DNA from: Myxococcales bacterium | Lineage (GTDB): Bacteria; Myxococcota; UBA727; GCA-2721815 | DNA length: 64,000 bases | Direction of reading: 5' to 3' | NCBI GenBank assembly: GCA_002721815.1 | Contig: PBLQ01000021.1 | Location: 1-64,000 of the forward strand | In this document: piece by piece, positions 45,301-54,289 of the stretch | How the letters are laid out: each line of letters starts with the position of its first letter | Position numbering within the stretch: the first letter of the stretch is position 1 | The notes under the pieces: generated by a model | Database searches by the model: none | The model's input: the letters and a program-made list of their open reading frames with translations, nothing else | What the model was told of the DNA's origin: nothing | Program-made: the position numbers and the translations under genes

Positions 45301-46404
45301 GACCGAATCATGAGTCCTTACTGGGCGAGCAGCTATATCAATCGATTGTACCAACGCACCTATCAGCCCATGCTGAATGCATTCCGTTATTACTATTACT
45401 ACCAACGGTCTTCGTCCCGTATTTGGCCCATGGTTCAAGATTGGGCCGGCGCCACTTTCTCGGGTCTCGACTTTTTCACTACTGTGTTGGCCGCACCCGA
45501 ACCCGGAACCTATTGTCTGTCGGACGGGGCCTATGTGCCAGAGGCTGAAGTGGGCAGTTGCGATGATTCGGTGAACATTCCCTTGGGCATGGGCCGTCAT
45601 TTCACCACCACATGGACCGACGAGTTTTTCTACCGTCCTGAAGTGATTGGGCAGGTTTGGGACAAAGTGTTGGCCATTATGGCCATGACTGACTCAGCCG
45701 CATTCTTTACCAAAGATTTTTCATCCTCATTTAACCGTGGGGCTTTCTCTATTGGTTACTACCGCGTGTTTGGCCCTGAGCTCACTGAATACTTCACGAG
45801 CTTCATGAAGGGCGAGCCATTGGGTTACAGCGGCCACTTGTACGTGAACGATGGGGTACCGACCCTGACGCCGCCATCACTGGTTCAGCTGGGTGAAGAT
45901 GCAGCACCAATTGACGCGCCCAAGATCAAAGCCAGTACCTCTTGGGGCTTAAGGTATTACGGGACGCTCTATCCGCTGATTCGCTACTCCAGTACGGTGG
46001 ATGCGCAGTTGGATTTTGGGAAGCGTTCTCGGATTGCTTATTTGGGCGGCGCTCAAGACCCAACCGTCTCTGATGATGTGGAAGTAGGCCAGGCACTGTT
46101 CACCCATCCCATCACCTTGGTTCAATACACCGCGTACAGCGTGGATGGTGATGAGAACTCTCCAGGCTATCAGCTGCTGCAAGAAGCCAATGCTTTGGTG
46201 AGCGACGGCGGTGCTTGGCACATGGCGAATGCGGCTTACGAGGCGGCCTTGGCCGATTACGAAGCCAGTGCCAGTGAGGCCAACGAGACTGCTTTAGACC
46301 AAGCGGAAGCAGCTCTAGATGTACAAACGGGCTTATTGCAAGAGAAGGTACATATCATTGACATGGTACGTTCATTGTCTGAAGCTTTAGAGTACAGCAA
46401 CTAG
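42343..46404 (+). CDS. Giant metzincin-type zinc metalloprotease lipoprotein, copy 2
   Basis: A paralogue of the preceding gene, 1,353 residues. ATG 42343 has GGAG 9 bases upstream; ATG 42328 is also possible. The signal peptide ends in LAGMGC. Residues share NRVQPNYVDKSTF with copy 1, then a long N-terminal region (IKPIVYHLN, matching KPIVYYPN in copy 1). The zinc motif is H741-E-I-G-H745-T-V-G-L-R-H751 and the Met-turn M792 lies in SSIMDYH. It keeps all catalytic residues, so both copies look active. The C-terminus forms an Ala/Glu-rich helix. A shared terminator follows. Confidence 0.88.
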   Translation: MKNNQQKLFRSRFPALGLVLALLAGMGCAQEIVDINRVQPNYVDKSTFTGEWYHRAVVVDKQFSSGYPFVGYQGDMERIVWEITRDALLVFRSYSKAPGAEGGDAGSQTLIASFPIQKHFDIRREYNPANGRESNVVSENDFDNPWWERQYMRVDWSNNTVQDYDLNGWVRFYMGSEGTTTRNAENDTTNPWRVRLSNDYIETTVEANMAMTPRACNATGDWYVTCSTNLAPSTRYKLSFMRIDPKDDYEPLLYPDYQSIRYGLRTTATGETEFCYEDEEGCEARDLWLYYNPFGDYEICDPTRHDVDECFQETTRIHSRFGYFRTERFLYDRENGTTLSAREQLANRWNIWEKSFDEDGEPIPYADRTIKPIVYHLNVMFPEDLHPEIRSIEADWNGAFVNLLDALGVETDENTEVFKIVENSCSLKSVKDFADKHDLNGELESAGIYPVAYGNLERACAVLEYHTAGTDHAFTWEQLGDLRYSFLNWTHKAEQSSPLGYGPSSADPLTGQIVSANANVYGTVVNRYAAWAADIVELINGEIDENDILNGTNAREHIENARQRWHKKLSPEKLAQFKDLFHQRTEHLSDEQYLVERPLHAVNENMHLLKDLGFDEELLMTEDVLRMMAGPELYQPGQDINDEAWERARPSNWGRAMVPDDAYRQGSGHLGDPEEGHAHSHTGGIHAFAQKEDFLGRQNFCFLEEMVEPAIADLALSLQGKSREEVYNAVRKSVFQGVMAHEIGHTVGLRHNFEGSADPLNFFSQFWDVNTADKYQSRITESSHEQRYSSIMDYHQRFNSDFGGIGLYDKAAIAFGYGQMMEVFDERAGSFVPTQFYNNLGLFDYDDLPYLFEGAANDPVYNEYRAAYDAYWGGDRTASINIKDLGLNPTQGKTNMYQRRMVPWTDQVKHITYREIASSLGLGSTTFENSTSALQWEVPYQYCTDQFAWGGNLTCNRWDMGATSSEIVSNAAEMYDAYYIFNNFRRDRIMSPYWASSYINRLYQRTYQPMLNAFRYYYYYQRSSSRIWPMVQDWAGATFSGLDFFTTVLAAPEPGTYCLSDGAYVPEAEVGSCDDSVNIPLGMGRHFTTTWTDEFFYRPEVIGQVWDKVLAIMAMTDSAAFFTKDFSSSFNRGAFSIGYYRVFGPELTEYFTSFMKGEPLGYSGHLYVNDGVPTLTPPSLVQLGEDAAPIDAPKIKASTSWGLRYYGTLYPLIRYSSTVDAQLDFGKRSRIAYLGGAQDPTVSDDVEVGQALFTHPITLVQYTAYSVDGDENSPGYQLLQEANALVSDGGAWHMANAAYEAALADYEASASEANETALDQAEAALDVQTGLLQEKVHIIDMVRSLSEALEYSN

Positions 46405-46422
46405 GAAGAACATTTCCTGATA

Positions 46423-46455
46423 CAAAAAAGCTCCGGTTTGGCCGGGGCTTTTTTA
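46423..46455. terminator. Bidirectional terminator between convergent genes
   Basis: AAAAAAGCTCCGG, TTTG, CCGGGGCTTTTTT (one G-U-type mismatch) forms a stem with A-run on one side and U-run on the other, so it can end transcription from both the metzincin operon and the tamA-like gene. Confidence 0.85.
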
Positions 46456-46457
46456 AT

Positions 46458-49400
46458 TTAAAACGGGAAACCAAATTGTAAATGGATGCGCCAAAGTGGT
46501 CCACCGGTCAATTGTTGGTGCAGGGGCGAGACGGCGAAATCAGCAGCGATGGGGCCTACCGGAAGAATGTACCGCAAGCCCGCACCCACGCTCAGCCCGA
46601 ATTGGTTGGGGTCGTCTTGATTGTCAATGGCATTGGAAATGGCAGAGAAGGCTAAAGGGTTATCGGCCACTGTGACGAGACCAAAGTCGGAAAAGAAAGC
46701 GCCCTGCAAGCTGTCATTGGCCGTGTCTCCAAGTAGAGGAAAGCGCAGTTCGGCGTTGAGTAAATGTGACAGGTTACCGTTGTGAACCCCCACTTGTTCC
46801 ATTTGGGTTTCTTCGTCCACGAGATTTTCGCCCTTTTGGTCTTTCAATACGCCGAACACCCCGATGGTTCGGTCTCCGTAACCACGAATGGTCCGATCGC
46901 CGCCGAGGGTAGAGATTTCGTTTCTGAGAAAATACCAGTTGCTTTGTGGGTTATCGATAAAACTTAACTTAGAGAGTAACCGAAATGCTGTGGTGAGCGG
47001 TCCAAAGGTTTTCACTCGGGAAAGATTGGCCGTAAAGGCGGCAAAGGGTGCAGCGCTGCCCAACGATGGGTGACTGAGCCCCACTGAAAACTCCATTTGG
47101 TGTCCTTCTTTGGGGTTAAAGGGGTTATCCAACTTCATGGAGCGGTAAGCGGGACGTAAAAGACCTTCTTGAATGGGAGTGGATTCGGTGACTGTCAACA
47201 GTCCATCCATGGTGTTGATGGCTTCGTTGGCGTCGCGCAGCAAAGAAATAGCGCGTCCGGAAGAGTCCCACCAAGCCCAACGCAGTTCGTAGCCAAGACT
47301 GATGGTGTCGAGGTTGGACAATACCCAATCCAAACCTGCAGTCATCCGTGTTTGAAAAACCCGTTGTCGCAGGGCGGCCGCTTGTGAATCCAAAGAGATG
47401 GGTTGGGGGCGGTCTTCATACAGCAGTTCTGGAGCGACGACCGAAAAATTAAGGGGCGTCCCCAAAATATGAGGCCACTTTAAGGTGGAGCGAATCTGTG
47501 AGACTCGACCCCAAAATAAACCGTTGTCCACGAGGGCTTCATAATCCAGCATGGCCCCCAATAAATTACGATGTCTAAATTTTGTTTGCCAAGAGAAAAA
47601 GGTGTCGGTGGAAAAGGATAAGGAAGTGTCTAATGAGAAATATGATTTCTCTTCTACAAATATTTGTGCGTGTACGCGTCGCCACTCTTCTTCGAGACCC
47701 AAATATTTGAGCTGTACTTTGGAAAAAAGGCCGGTTTTCCTCAAACGGTCGACACCATCAGAAAGCACCAATGGCGATAAGGGAATGTTGCGATAGTTGT
47801 CAGTGATACCCATTTCGCGTCGCAGGACACTGGTTTGGGTACGCATGTTGCCATCGAATAAAATTTCACCGAGCAATACGGGAGGGACGTTTCGCTTGAA
47901 GGCTTCCATGGATTTTTGGGTCTCGAAGGAGGTGTCAGGGTCGATGGTGTAATGGACCTCTACGTGTCCCTGGTCTTCGGTTTGCTCCATTGACACATGG
48001 GCGTAGGTGTAGCCTTCTTGCACATACATCGAGACCAATTTTTGTCGTTGGGCTTCGACGTTTTCGGCCAGGTAAGGGGTGCCTGAGCAAAAGGGGCCCA
48101 TGGTGGTTTCGTTCTTGTGATGCGGCGGATTGGGCACGACGCAAAGGTCGAAGACATCTAGCGCGCGGTCTTTAAGTTTATCCACACCATGGTGGATATA
48201 AACATGCTTTATTTTTTGGGCGACCCCCTCTTCGATATGAAACACCACTTCGATGTTTTGGTGCTCATCGGAGGAAATTCGGGTTTGGATGTTTGCCTTT
48301 GCATGGCCTGCCAAGCGGTAATGTTCTTGTAGTCGTGCTACATCTGCCGCCAAGTAGGATTGGACCAAGGCACCTGGCGCGAAGAAATGGAATGGTTTGG
48401 AGCCAATGAGAATTTCGTTGAGAAGCATAGCGTCGCTATATGCGTCATTCCCCTTAAAGCGAACCGATTTAATGCGGAATCCTTTGCCACTTCGGATCTT
48501 TACTTTCTGTTCGGCGATCTTTTTTCGTTTTCGTTTTTTGACCTGAATTTTCGCATCGGGAAATTGTTGTTTTTGTACCGCATCAAGCACCAATGCCTTG
48601 AGTTCGTCGTTTTTCATGCTTTGTTTGGCGAAGTCTTCATTTGTCTCCAGAGCGTCTTGGAGGGCGGCGGTGTCGAGGGGCGCGGTAACGGCGACTTGTG
48701 GACTGAAGATTTGCTGTAGCCAGGCATGCCCGGTGGTGAGTGAGGAATATAAGGATTTAAAAACGTCGACGTCTATGGAGGGGCTGGCGCTTTTTGGGTA
48801 GGATTGGATGGAAACTTTTTCATGGGGCCCTAACTTTAATTTCAGCTTTAGGTCCACGCATCGCATGTCGTCTGGTTTATCATCTGAGCGCATTTTGCAG
48901 ACATTGTCACCCGGCTTTGCCATTTTGCCCGTGACAGGAATGTACTCTCCTTTGAGCCGCGCGCGTTTGTAGCCCAGCTGACGGATTTTCGTTTCGGTTT
49001 TTTTGACCACTTTTTTAAAGAGCTTGGGAATGAAGCAGGAAATGGATTGGGGACCCACCGTTTCCAGGGCCATGTCCACGGAGGCACACATTTTTTTAAA
49101 GGTATCATCAAAGGGGAAAGGAGTGCTGTCTCCTCGCTGATAAACAAAACGGACGGAAACAAAATGCCCGCCGGTGATGCGAACCAAAATATCTACAGCG
49201 TGGGAGCCAGGAACCGGGGGAGTCAACACCTGCACTTTAGAGCCAAAGTAACCCTGGCTCTCCAGATATTTTTCTAGCCGTTGTCGCTGCCGGGTGATTC
49301 GGTTGCGTCCGCTGACCTCTTGCTGGTCGATGAGTTCGCCTTCTTTGAGAAAGATACGTTTACGAAAGTCTGTTTCCAGGAAAGAAGGAGGGAGGCCCTC

Positions 49401-49754
49401 GGTGCGAATATAGCGGATGGTTCTGGATCGGGTTAACCCACAGGTCATACGCCCCGCATTGCTATTTTTTCCAAACCGGCACACGGCCGATCGATAGCGA
49501 CCGGTTTTATTTAAAATCTTTTCGGCCTATTTGCCCAGTTGGGGCGTTGCAGGTTGCCCCAGCAAATGAGACACCAGCTGTTTCATTTGTGCTTCTTCAT
49601 TTGGATCGGCCGCATTCCCCACCCTGACACGAATTTCACTGAGAGGTGCCGCATCACCTTCGGCAAAACCAGGCCCCGCGGCCAGGATCAAGGCCCAAAG
49701 GCCCAGCATGGGCCCCAGCACGGCTTGGCACAGGTGTCGCGGAGGTCGTTTCAT
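46458..49754 (-). pseudogene. tamA: TamA-like Omp85 protein interrupted by one in-frame amber codon
   Basis: The ATG at 49754 overlaps the tamB stop (ATGA) and starts a signal peptide (LILAAGPGFAEG). A POTRA begins with LSEIRVRVG, and the frame then meets TAG at 49527-49529. With that codon ignored, the same frame runs on without a stop to 46458, for 1,098 codons. The interrupted segment reads as one POTRA: QLGK, stop, AEKILNKTGRY, and then IRYIRTEGLPPSF. Further POTRAs and a 16-strand Omp85 barrel ending in FGFPF follow. TAG is an ordinary stop in neighbours (42315, 46404), so this is a nonsense mutation or a sequencing error unless read through. The 1,008-residue downstream piece (start 49484) would lack a signal peptide. 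Confidence 0.85.
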
Positions 49755-52700
49755 TGCTCCAAAATCCTGTAGGTCATGCGCACGTCCCCTCGAGGCTCAG
49801 CATTTTGGTTGGTGGAGGGCGGCGAGGCCAAACCACCTTCGAGAAACAATTCTTTACCGAAAGGTAAGTGGTCAAAGATCAAGAAACGCAATCGTAAATC
49901 GTTGTTTTGGGCAGAAGCATCATTGCCAAACTGGATGCCGCCTGCACCCTCCAGTTCGAGTCGTTTGCCCAAGTGCCAGCGCACACCCGTTTTGACGCCA
50001 CTGCTGTCAGCGTAGAGATCCACTTGAACATTGGCGCCCAGTTTGTTGCGCAGCAAATCTTCAACTTGTTTGCGGGTGGAGGCGGTGAGTTCTCTGGAGA
50101 CGGCGCGCAGGGCATTGTCGGTACTGGGGCCGCCACCGGCGCTGTCACCAGGCAGGGATGGAAGGTACCCCAGCAAAACCAGAGCCAGCAAATCGGTTCG
50201 TGAGTAGTCACTCCCGTCTTCTGCACGAAAATCCAGTTTCATTTCATCCAAATTACCTTCGAGAACCAGCACCAGGGGCAGGGTCTCTTGGTTCAGTTGC
50301 GGAATGTCTCGTTGAGATACTTCGGACCAAGCTTCGATTCTAAACTGTGGGTCGATAAAGTGGCCCGGGGTTTGTTTGAAGTCCACCGTGGCCGACGCAA
50401 GGTCGAACTGCGCGTAGGGGAAAACAAATTGGCCTTCGGTAAGTTCCACACTGCCTGTGAGCAGCGGTTCCCGTAGGTTCTGTGCCAAGCGCAAAGAGCC
50501 TTGAAGGTCTGTCTCTAGGGAGAAGGAATTGAGCAGCGTTTGTACCCCGAAGCTTTGAATTAAAATGCCCACATCGAATTCCAGATCTTCCATAAAGTAC
50601 AAGGTTTCAGTGAGTGGTGTGCCAGGGGAGTCATCTGCAGCGGTGATCACAAAGTTGTTCAACCGGAATTCTTTTTGAAGTTGGCCCTCAGTGATTTCCA
50701 GCTGCCCTTGGAGCTTGGGGGCTTTGCCTTCACCTTGGAGTTTGAGTTGGGTGGCGCATTCCACGTGCGTGGTACGGCTGTGGTAGGTGAGACCGCTGGC
50801 TTGGACCTCGAGGTTCCACTGGTCGATCGGCGTGGTGTCAAAAATGTCTGAAGACACAGGGTTGAGAAGAACATCTCCATTGAGGGCCAAGTCCCCATTG
50901 TCGGTTTTGGTTTTCAGCTCAACAAAGGAAATGCGAATTTGTTCCTCAGAGGTTTCGCCATTCTCTTGTGCTTGGGGCGATTCTTGTGCAAAAGCCAAGG
51001 CCCCAGATTGAAAAATTAAATCTTGATCAAGAGAGGTCAGGTGCACAAAAGCCCCCGGTTGGGGTTTGATCAGCCCTTCCAGTTGGGGTTGGTCCGCCGT
51101 GCCTCTGGCTTGAATCTTCACGTCGAGCAATCCCTCGCTCTGGGTGACACTGTCGGTGAATAAGCCCAAGAAGGCCAAGGCCAATTGGCCCTGGGCGTCC
51201 AGCTTCATTTCTTCTGGGGCATAGAACCCCGAGATGGTGAGTTGTCCGGATTCAGTAATGAGTTCGACTGGGGTGTTCAGTCGAGCGCTTTCTCCCGTGA
51301 ATTGAATGGCAAAAGGTTGTTTCAGATCGAACCGAGGGGCTTGCGGTGATGCAAAATCAAATTCGATGAACCGTCCACTGCCACTGATGTCCCATTCTGC
51401 TTCGCTGTTGTCCCGTGCCAGACTAATGGTGGAGGTGAGGTGCATGCCGGCTTGAATTTCAGCTCGCGCTACGGAGGGGATGTAATCCGCCATGGAGGCA
51501 AAATCCATTTCGACTTGTGCCGTGAGATTGCTGGTGGATTCGGCGTCAATATTTCCTTGCACACGAATTTGGAGCCGTTCTTTTTTACTGCATGCGATGC
51601 CACGCGTGCGGCTGCTCGCTGAGAAATTTGGGAAGGCGCACACTTGCGCGTCTACCAGACCATTTTGTATTTCGCCCGCCACGCGCACCGAACCCAAGTA
51701 TTTGAAAGGTGATAGGGGGCTCGGTCCGTTTTCTTCTTCATCGTCAAACTGGGGCTGGCTTTGTTCTTCGAGAATTAGTCCTAATTGCGCCACCGAGAGG
51801 TTCAAATGAATTTTGGGGTCTGAAGTGGTGCCCTTGATACGGGCTTTGCCCTGCAGGGTTCCATCCATGGGGGGAATGGATTCTGACCAACCCCCACCAT
51901 AATGTTGCAGATCTAGATCTTGAAGACGTATTTGTGCGAGGACCTCATCAGTCAATGTACTTAAATAGCTCTGAAAAAACACAGAACCTTGGCTGCTGGT
52001 GATCAGGCCATTGGCCGCCACTTCATAATCAGTGGCTTCGCTTTGCTGCGGTGTTGCCACCACGCGTACTTTGCCATCGCCCAGAGCACGCTCATCGTAG
52101 ACCAAATCAGACAGAAACAATCCGGCTTCCAGTTGCGGGTGTTTGATGTTCTCATGGATTTTAAGCCAACCGGCCACTTGACCTTTGGCTGGGATTTCTT
52201 GGGCAGAGGCAAAGCTCTCAACGTCCACATGGTTGATGGAGATGAGACCGGCGATGTTCATCTGGTCCAAGTCCAATTCGATGCTTTCTCCTGAAACGTT
52301 GAGGTTGGAGGAAACAACGGTGAGCCGGTTCAAAAGAACCCTTGGGTATTGTAATTCACCTTGAAGATCCATTTCGCTTTTGAGGATGCCTTCAGTATGA
52401 ATATCTTCGCCATGCACCTGAAACACCACTTCGGGGGTTTCAGTGGTGCCTCCAATTTGGAACGCGGCAGAAACAGCGCCCGTCAGGGGGTTTTGTTCGG
52501 GCTGAACCATCTCCAGACTGGCTAATTGGATTTCGCGCAACTCGCCTTGACCTGCCAAGCCAATGAGGATTTCATCACTCAAATCAATGGTGAGATTTAA
52601 ATTGCACATGCCTCCGGCCAACTCTGCCGTGAGTTCAGGCATGTGCACTTGGCTAGGAGACACAGTGACCGAGGTGGTAATTTCACTAACGGGCAAGCCG

Positions 52701-54274
52701 CTGTACTCCACTGCTGCCACGTGCACGTCACCGCTGTACAAGTAATCATCGAAGGTTCCAGTGACGGTGCCAGTGGTTTTGGTATTTCCGAGCACCATAT
52801 CTTCAGGAAGACTGTCCACCAATTCTTTGATTCGACTGCTTTCCAGTTCTGTATTGAGATTGAGTGTCTCTCGTTGCAGGTTGATTCTTCCGTTAAAAGA
52901 AAAGGCGAGGTCTTCTGCGGTAATTTTATTTTGTCGCAAAGACAAAGCTTTGCCATTGAGTACCATCTTGCCTTTTAAACGACTGATGGCCGGAAGTTGA
53001 AGAGGGGCCATCACGAAATTGCGGGTGGTCAACTGGTAGCTGGCTTCAATGACCGGTGCCTCTCCTTTGAGGTCAACAGAAGCGTTGATTTTGCCTCTGA
53101 CCGATCCTTTCAATTTCCTGGCGAGGTTGGTGCCAGGCACCAGGGCACGCAAAGGAATGGCGCTGAGTTGGTTGTCGAGCGTCACTTGTTTTTGATTCAT
53201 CTCATAATTAATGCTGCCCTTGATGGTACCCCCTGCGAGGAGTTGTGCATCGAGCTCAGTGACCTGGACGAGGTTCGCCCCCACATTTACTTTTGCGCTG
53301 CCAGAGGCCAATGCATAGTCGTAGGCTTCTACGGGACCAAAGTTGGTGTTCAATTGAATGGTCGGGCTGTCAAAGTTACCGTTGATATTAACCCAGCCAT
53401 TGACCTTTGGGGTTGCGAAATCCAGAGGCGCCAATTTTTCGGGCCAAGCATTTTTTGGAAAATTGTAGCTGCCGCTGAGCTTCAGTGAGCCAGCTCCGTC
53501 ACGGTTGATTTTGCCTTTAAGATTGAGGTTGCCACCCAGGGTTTCAGTGCTGAGGCTGTCAAAACGAATTAAAGAGCCAACTAATTGGGTATTGGTCAGT
53601 TGGGTGTTGCCTAAATTCATGGCCAATGTGTCGTTTTCGAACCGTCCCGAGCGAAAAGCCATTTTGTTCAGGGCCACGATGAGGTTTTCCCCAGAGAGTT
53701 CTAAAGTGCCTTGGGTGTTGATGCGTGCGAACTGCAAGGAAAGTCCCGCATCGTTCTTAAAGCGCACATCGCCTTTGTTAATTCGCAGGTTATCGATGGT
53801 AATGTTGAGCGGTTCGCCATCATCAGAGTCTGCCCCTGACTTTTTTCTTTTTGGGGTGAAGGCCCGCTGAAGGTTGAGTTTGCCACTTTGAATGCCCAAA
53901 TTGAGCGTAGGCTCATCGATGGTAATTTCCTCAAAGCGCAATTCACCTGAAAAAAGTTCTTTCACCGATACGGAGACCCGGAGTTTGCGTACATCCACCA
54001 CCAATTCCCCACCCGGCGCTTTAACTTTCACTCCGTACAAGGTCACTGTGCTGGGGGCATCGTAGTCGAAGCGCTGGGCCAGGATTTCACCAGCAATTTT
54101 TTTGTTCACGGTGTCCAACAATAGCTGAGGGATATTGTCGGTCAGCCCGGCGATGCCGATGGTCTGGATCGGCGGTACCGTTTTGGGTTCCGCATGTAAG
54201 GGAAGGGCAAAACCACACAAAAAAGCCAGCCAAGCGCACTGAATTAGTTTTGGATGTTTTTGCCATGGTTTCAT
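49751..54274 (-). CDS. tamB: Translocation and assembly module protein TamB
   Basis: A 1,507-residue protein of the AsmA/TamB superfamily. It opens with a signal anchor (AWLAFLCGFALPLHAE), followed by more than a thousand residues of repeated beta strands that build the long hydrophobic groove, and ends with the DUF490/TamB domain (LLALVLLGYLPSLPGD, LTASTRKQVEDLLRNKLG, LRFLIFD). TamB spans the periplasm from inner membrane to the Omp85 partner and moves lipids or helps insert outer-membrane proteins. Its stop overlaps the start of the tamA-like gene, so the two are translationally coupled and the partner is the amber-interrupted gene downstream. Confidence 0.92.
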   Translation of the reverse strand: MKPWQKHPKLIQCAWLAFLCGFALPLHAEPKTVPPIQTIGIAGLTDNIPQLLLDTVNKKIAGEILAQRFDYDAPSTVTLYGVKVKAPGGELVVDVRKLRVSVSVKELFSGELRFEEITIDEPTLNLGIQSGKLNLQRAFTPKRKKSGADSDDGEPLNITIDNLRINKGDVRFKNDAGLSLQFARINTQGTLELSGENLIVALNKMAFRSGRFENDTLAMNLGNTQLTNTQLVGSLIRFDSLSTETLGGNLNLKGKINRDGAGSLKLSGSYNFPKNAWPEKLAPLDFATPKVNGWVNINGNFDSPTIQLNTNFGPVEAYDYALASGSAKVNVGANLVQVTELDAQLLAGGTIKGSINYEMNQKQVTLDNQLSAIPLRALVPGTNLARKLKGSVRGKINASVDLKGEAPVIEASYQLTTRNFVMAPLQLPAISRLKGKMVLNGKALSLRQNKITAEDLAFSFNGRINLQRETLNLNTELESSRIKELVDSLPEDMVLGNTKTTGTVTGTFDDYLYSGDVHVAAVEYSGLPVSEITTSVTVSPSQVHMPELTAELAGGMCNLNLTIDLSDEILIGLAGQGELREIQLASLEMVQPEQNPLTGAVSAAFQIGGTTETPEVVFQVHGEDIHTEGILKSEMDLQGELQYPRVLLNRLTVVSSNLNVSGESIELDLDQMNIAGLISINHVDVESFASAQEIPAKGQVAGWLKIHENIKHPQLEAGLFLSDLVYDERALGDGKVRVVATPQQSEATDYEVAANGLITSSQGSVFFQSYLSTLTDEVLAQIRLQDLDLQHYGGGWSESIPPMDGTLQGKARIKGTTSDPKIHLNLSVAQLGLILEEQSQPQFDDEEENGPSPLSPFKYLGSVRVAGEIQNGLVDAQVCAFPNFSASSRTRGIACSKKERLQIRVQGNIDAESTSNLTAQVEMDFASMADYIPSVARAEIQAGMHLTSTISLARDNSEAEWDISGSGRFIEFDFASPQAPRFDLKQPFAIQFTGESARLNTPVELITESGQLTISGFYAPEEMKLDAQGQLALAFLGLFTDSVTQSEGLLDVKIQARGTADQPQLEGLIKPQPGAFVHLTSLDQDLIFQSGALAFAQESPQAQENGETSEEQIRISFVELKTKTDNGDLALNGDVLLNPVSSDIFDTTPIDQWNLEVQASGLTYHSRTTHVECATQLKLQGEGKAPKLQGQLEITEGQLQKEFRLNNFVITAADDSPGTPLTETLYFMEDLEFDVGILIQSFGVQTLLNSFSLETDLQGSLRLAQNLREPLLTGSVELTEGQFVFPYAQFDLASATVDFKQTPGHFIDPQFRIEAWSEVSQRDIPQLNQETLPLVLVLEGNLDEMKLDFRAEDGSDYSRTDLLALVLLGYLPSLPGDSAGGGPSTDNALRAVSRELTASTRKQVEDLLRNKLGANVQVDLYADSSGVKTGVRWHLGKRLELEGAGGIQFGNDASAQNNDLRLRFLIFDHLPFGKELFLEGGLASPPSTNQNAEPRGDVRMTYRILEQ

Positions 54275-54289
54275 GGTGTCGATATTTCT

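Noticed and set aside
49527-49529. Recoding of the stop as selenocysteine
   Set aside because: The codon is TAG, not TGA; TAG also ends normal genes at 42315 and 46404, so a general reassignment is also unlikely. Pyrrolysine or suppression stays unproven.
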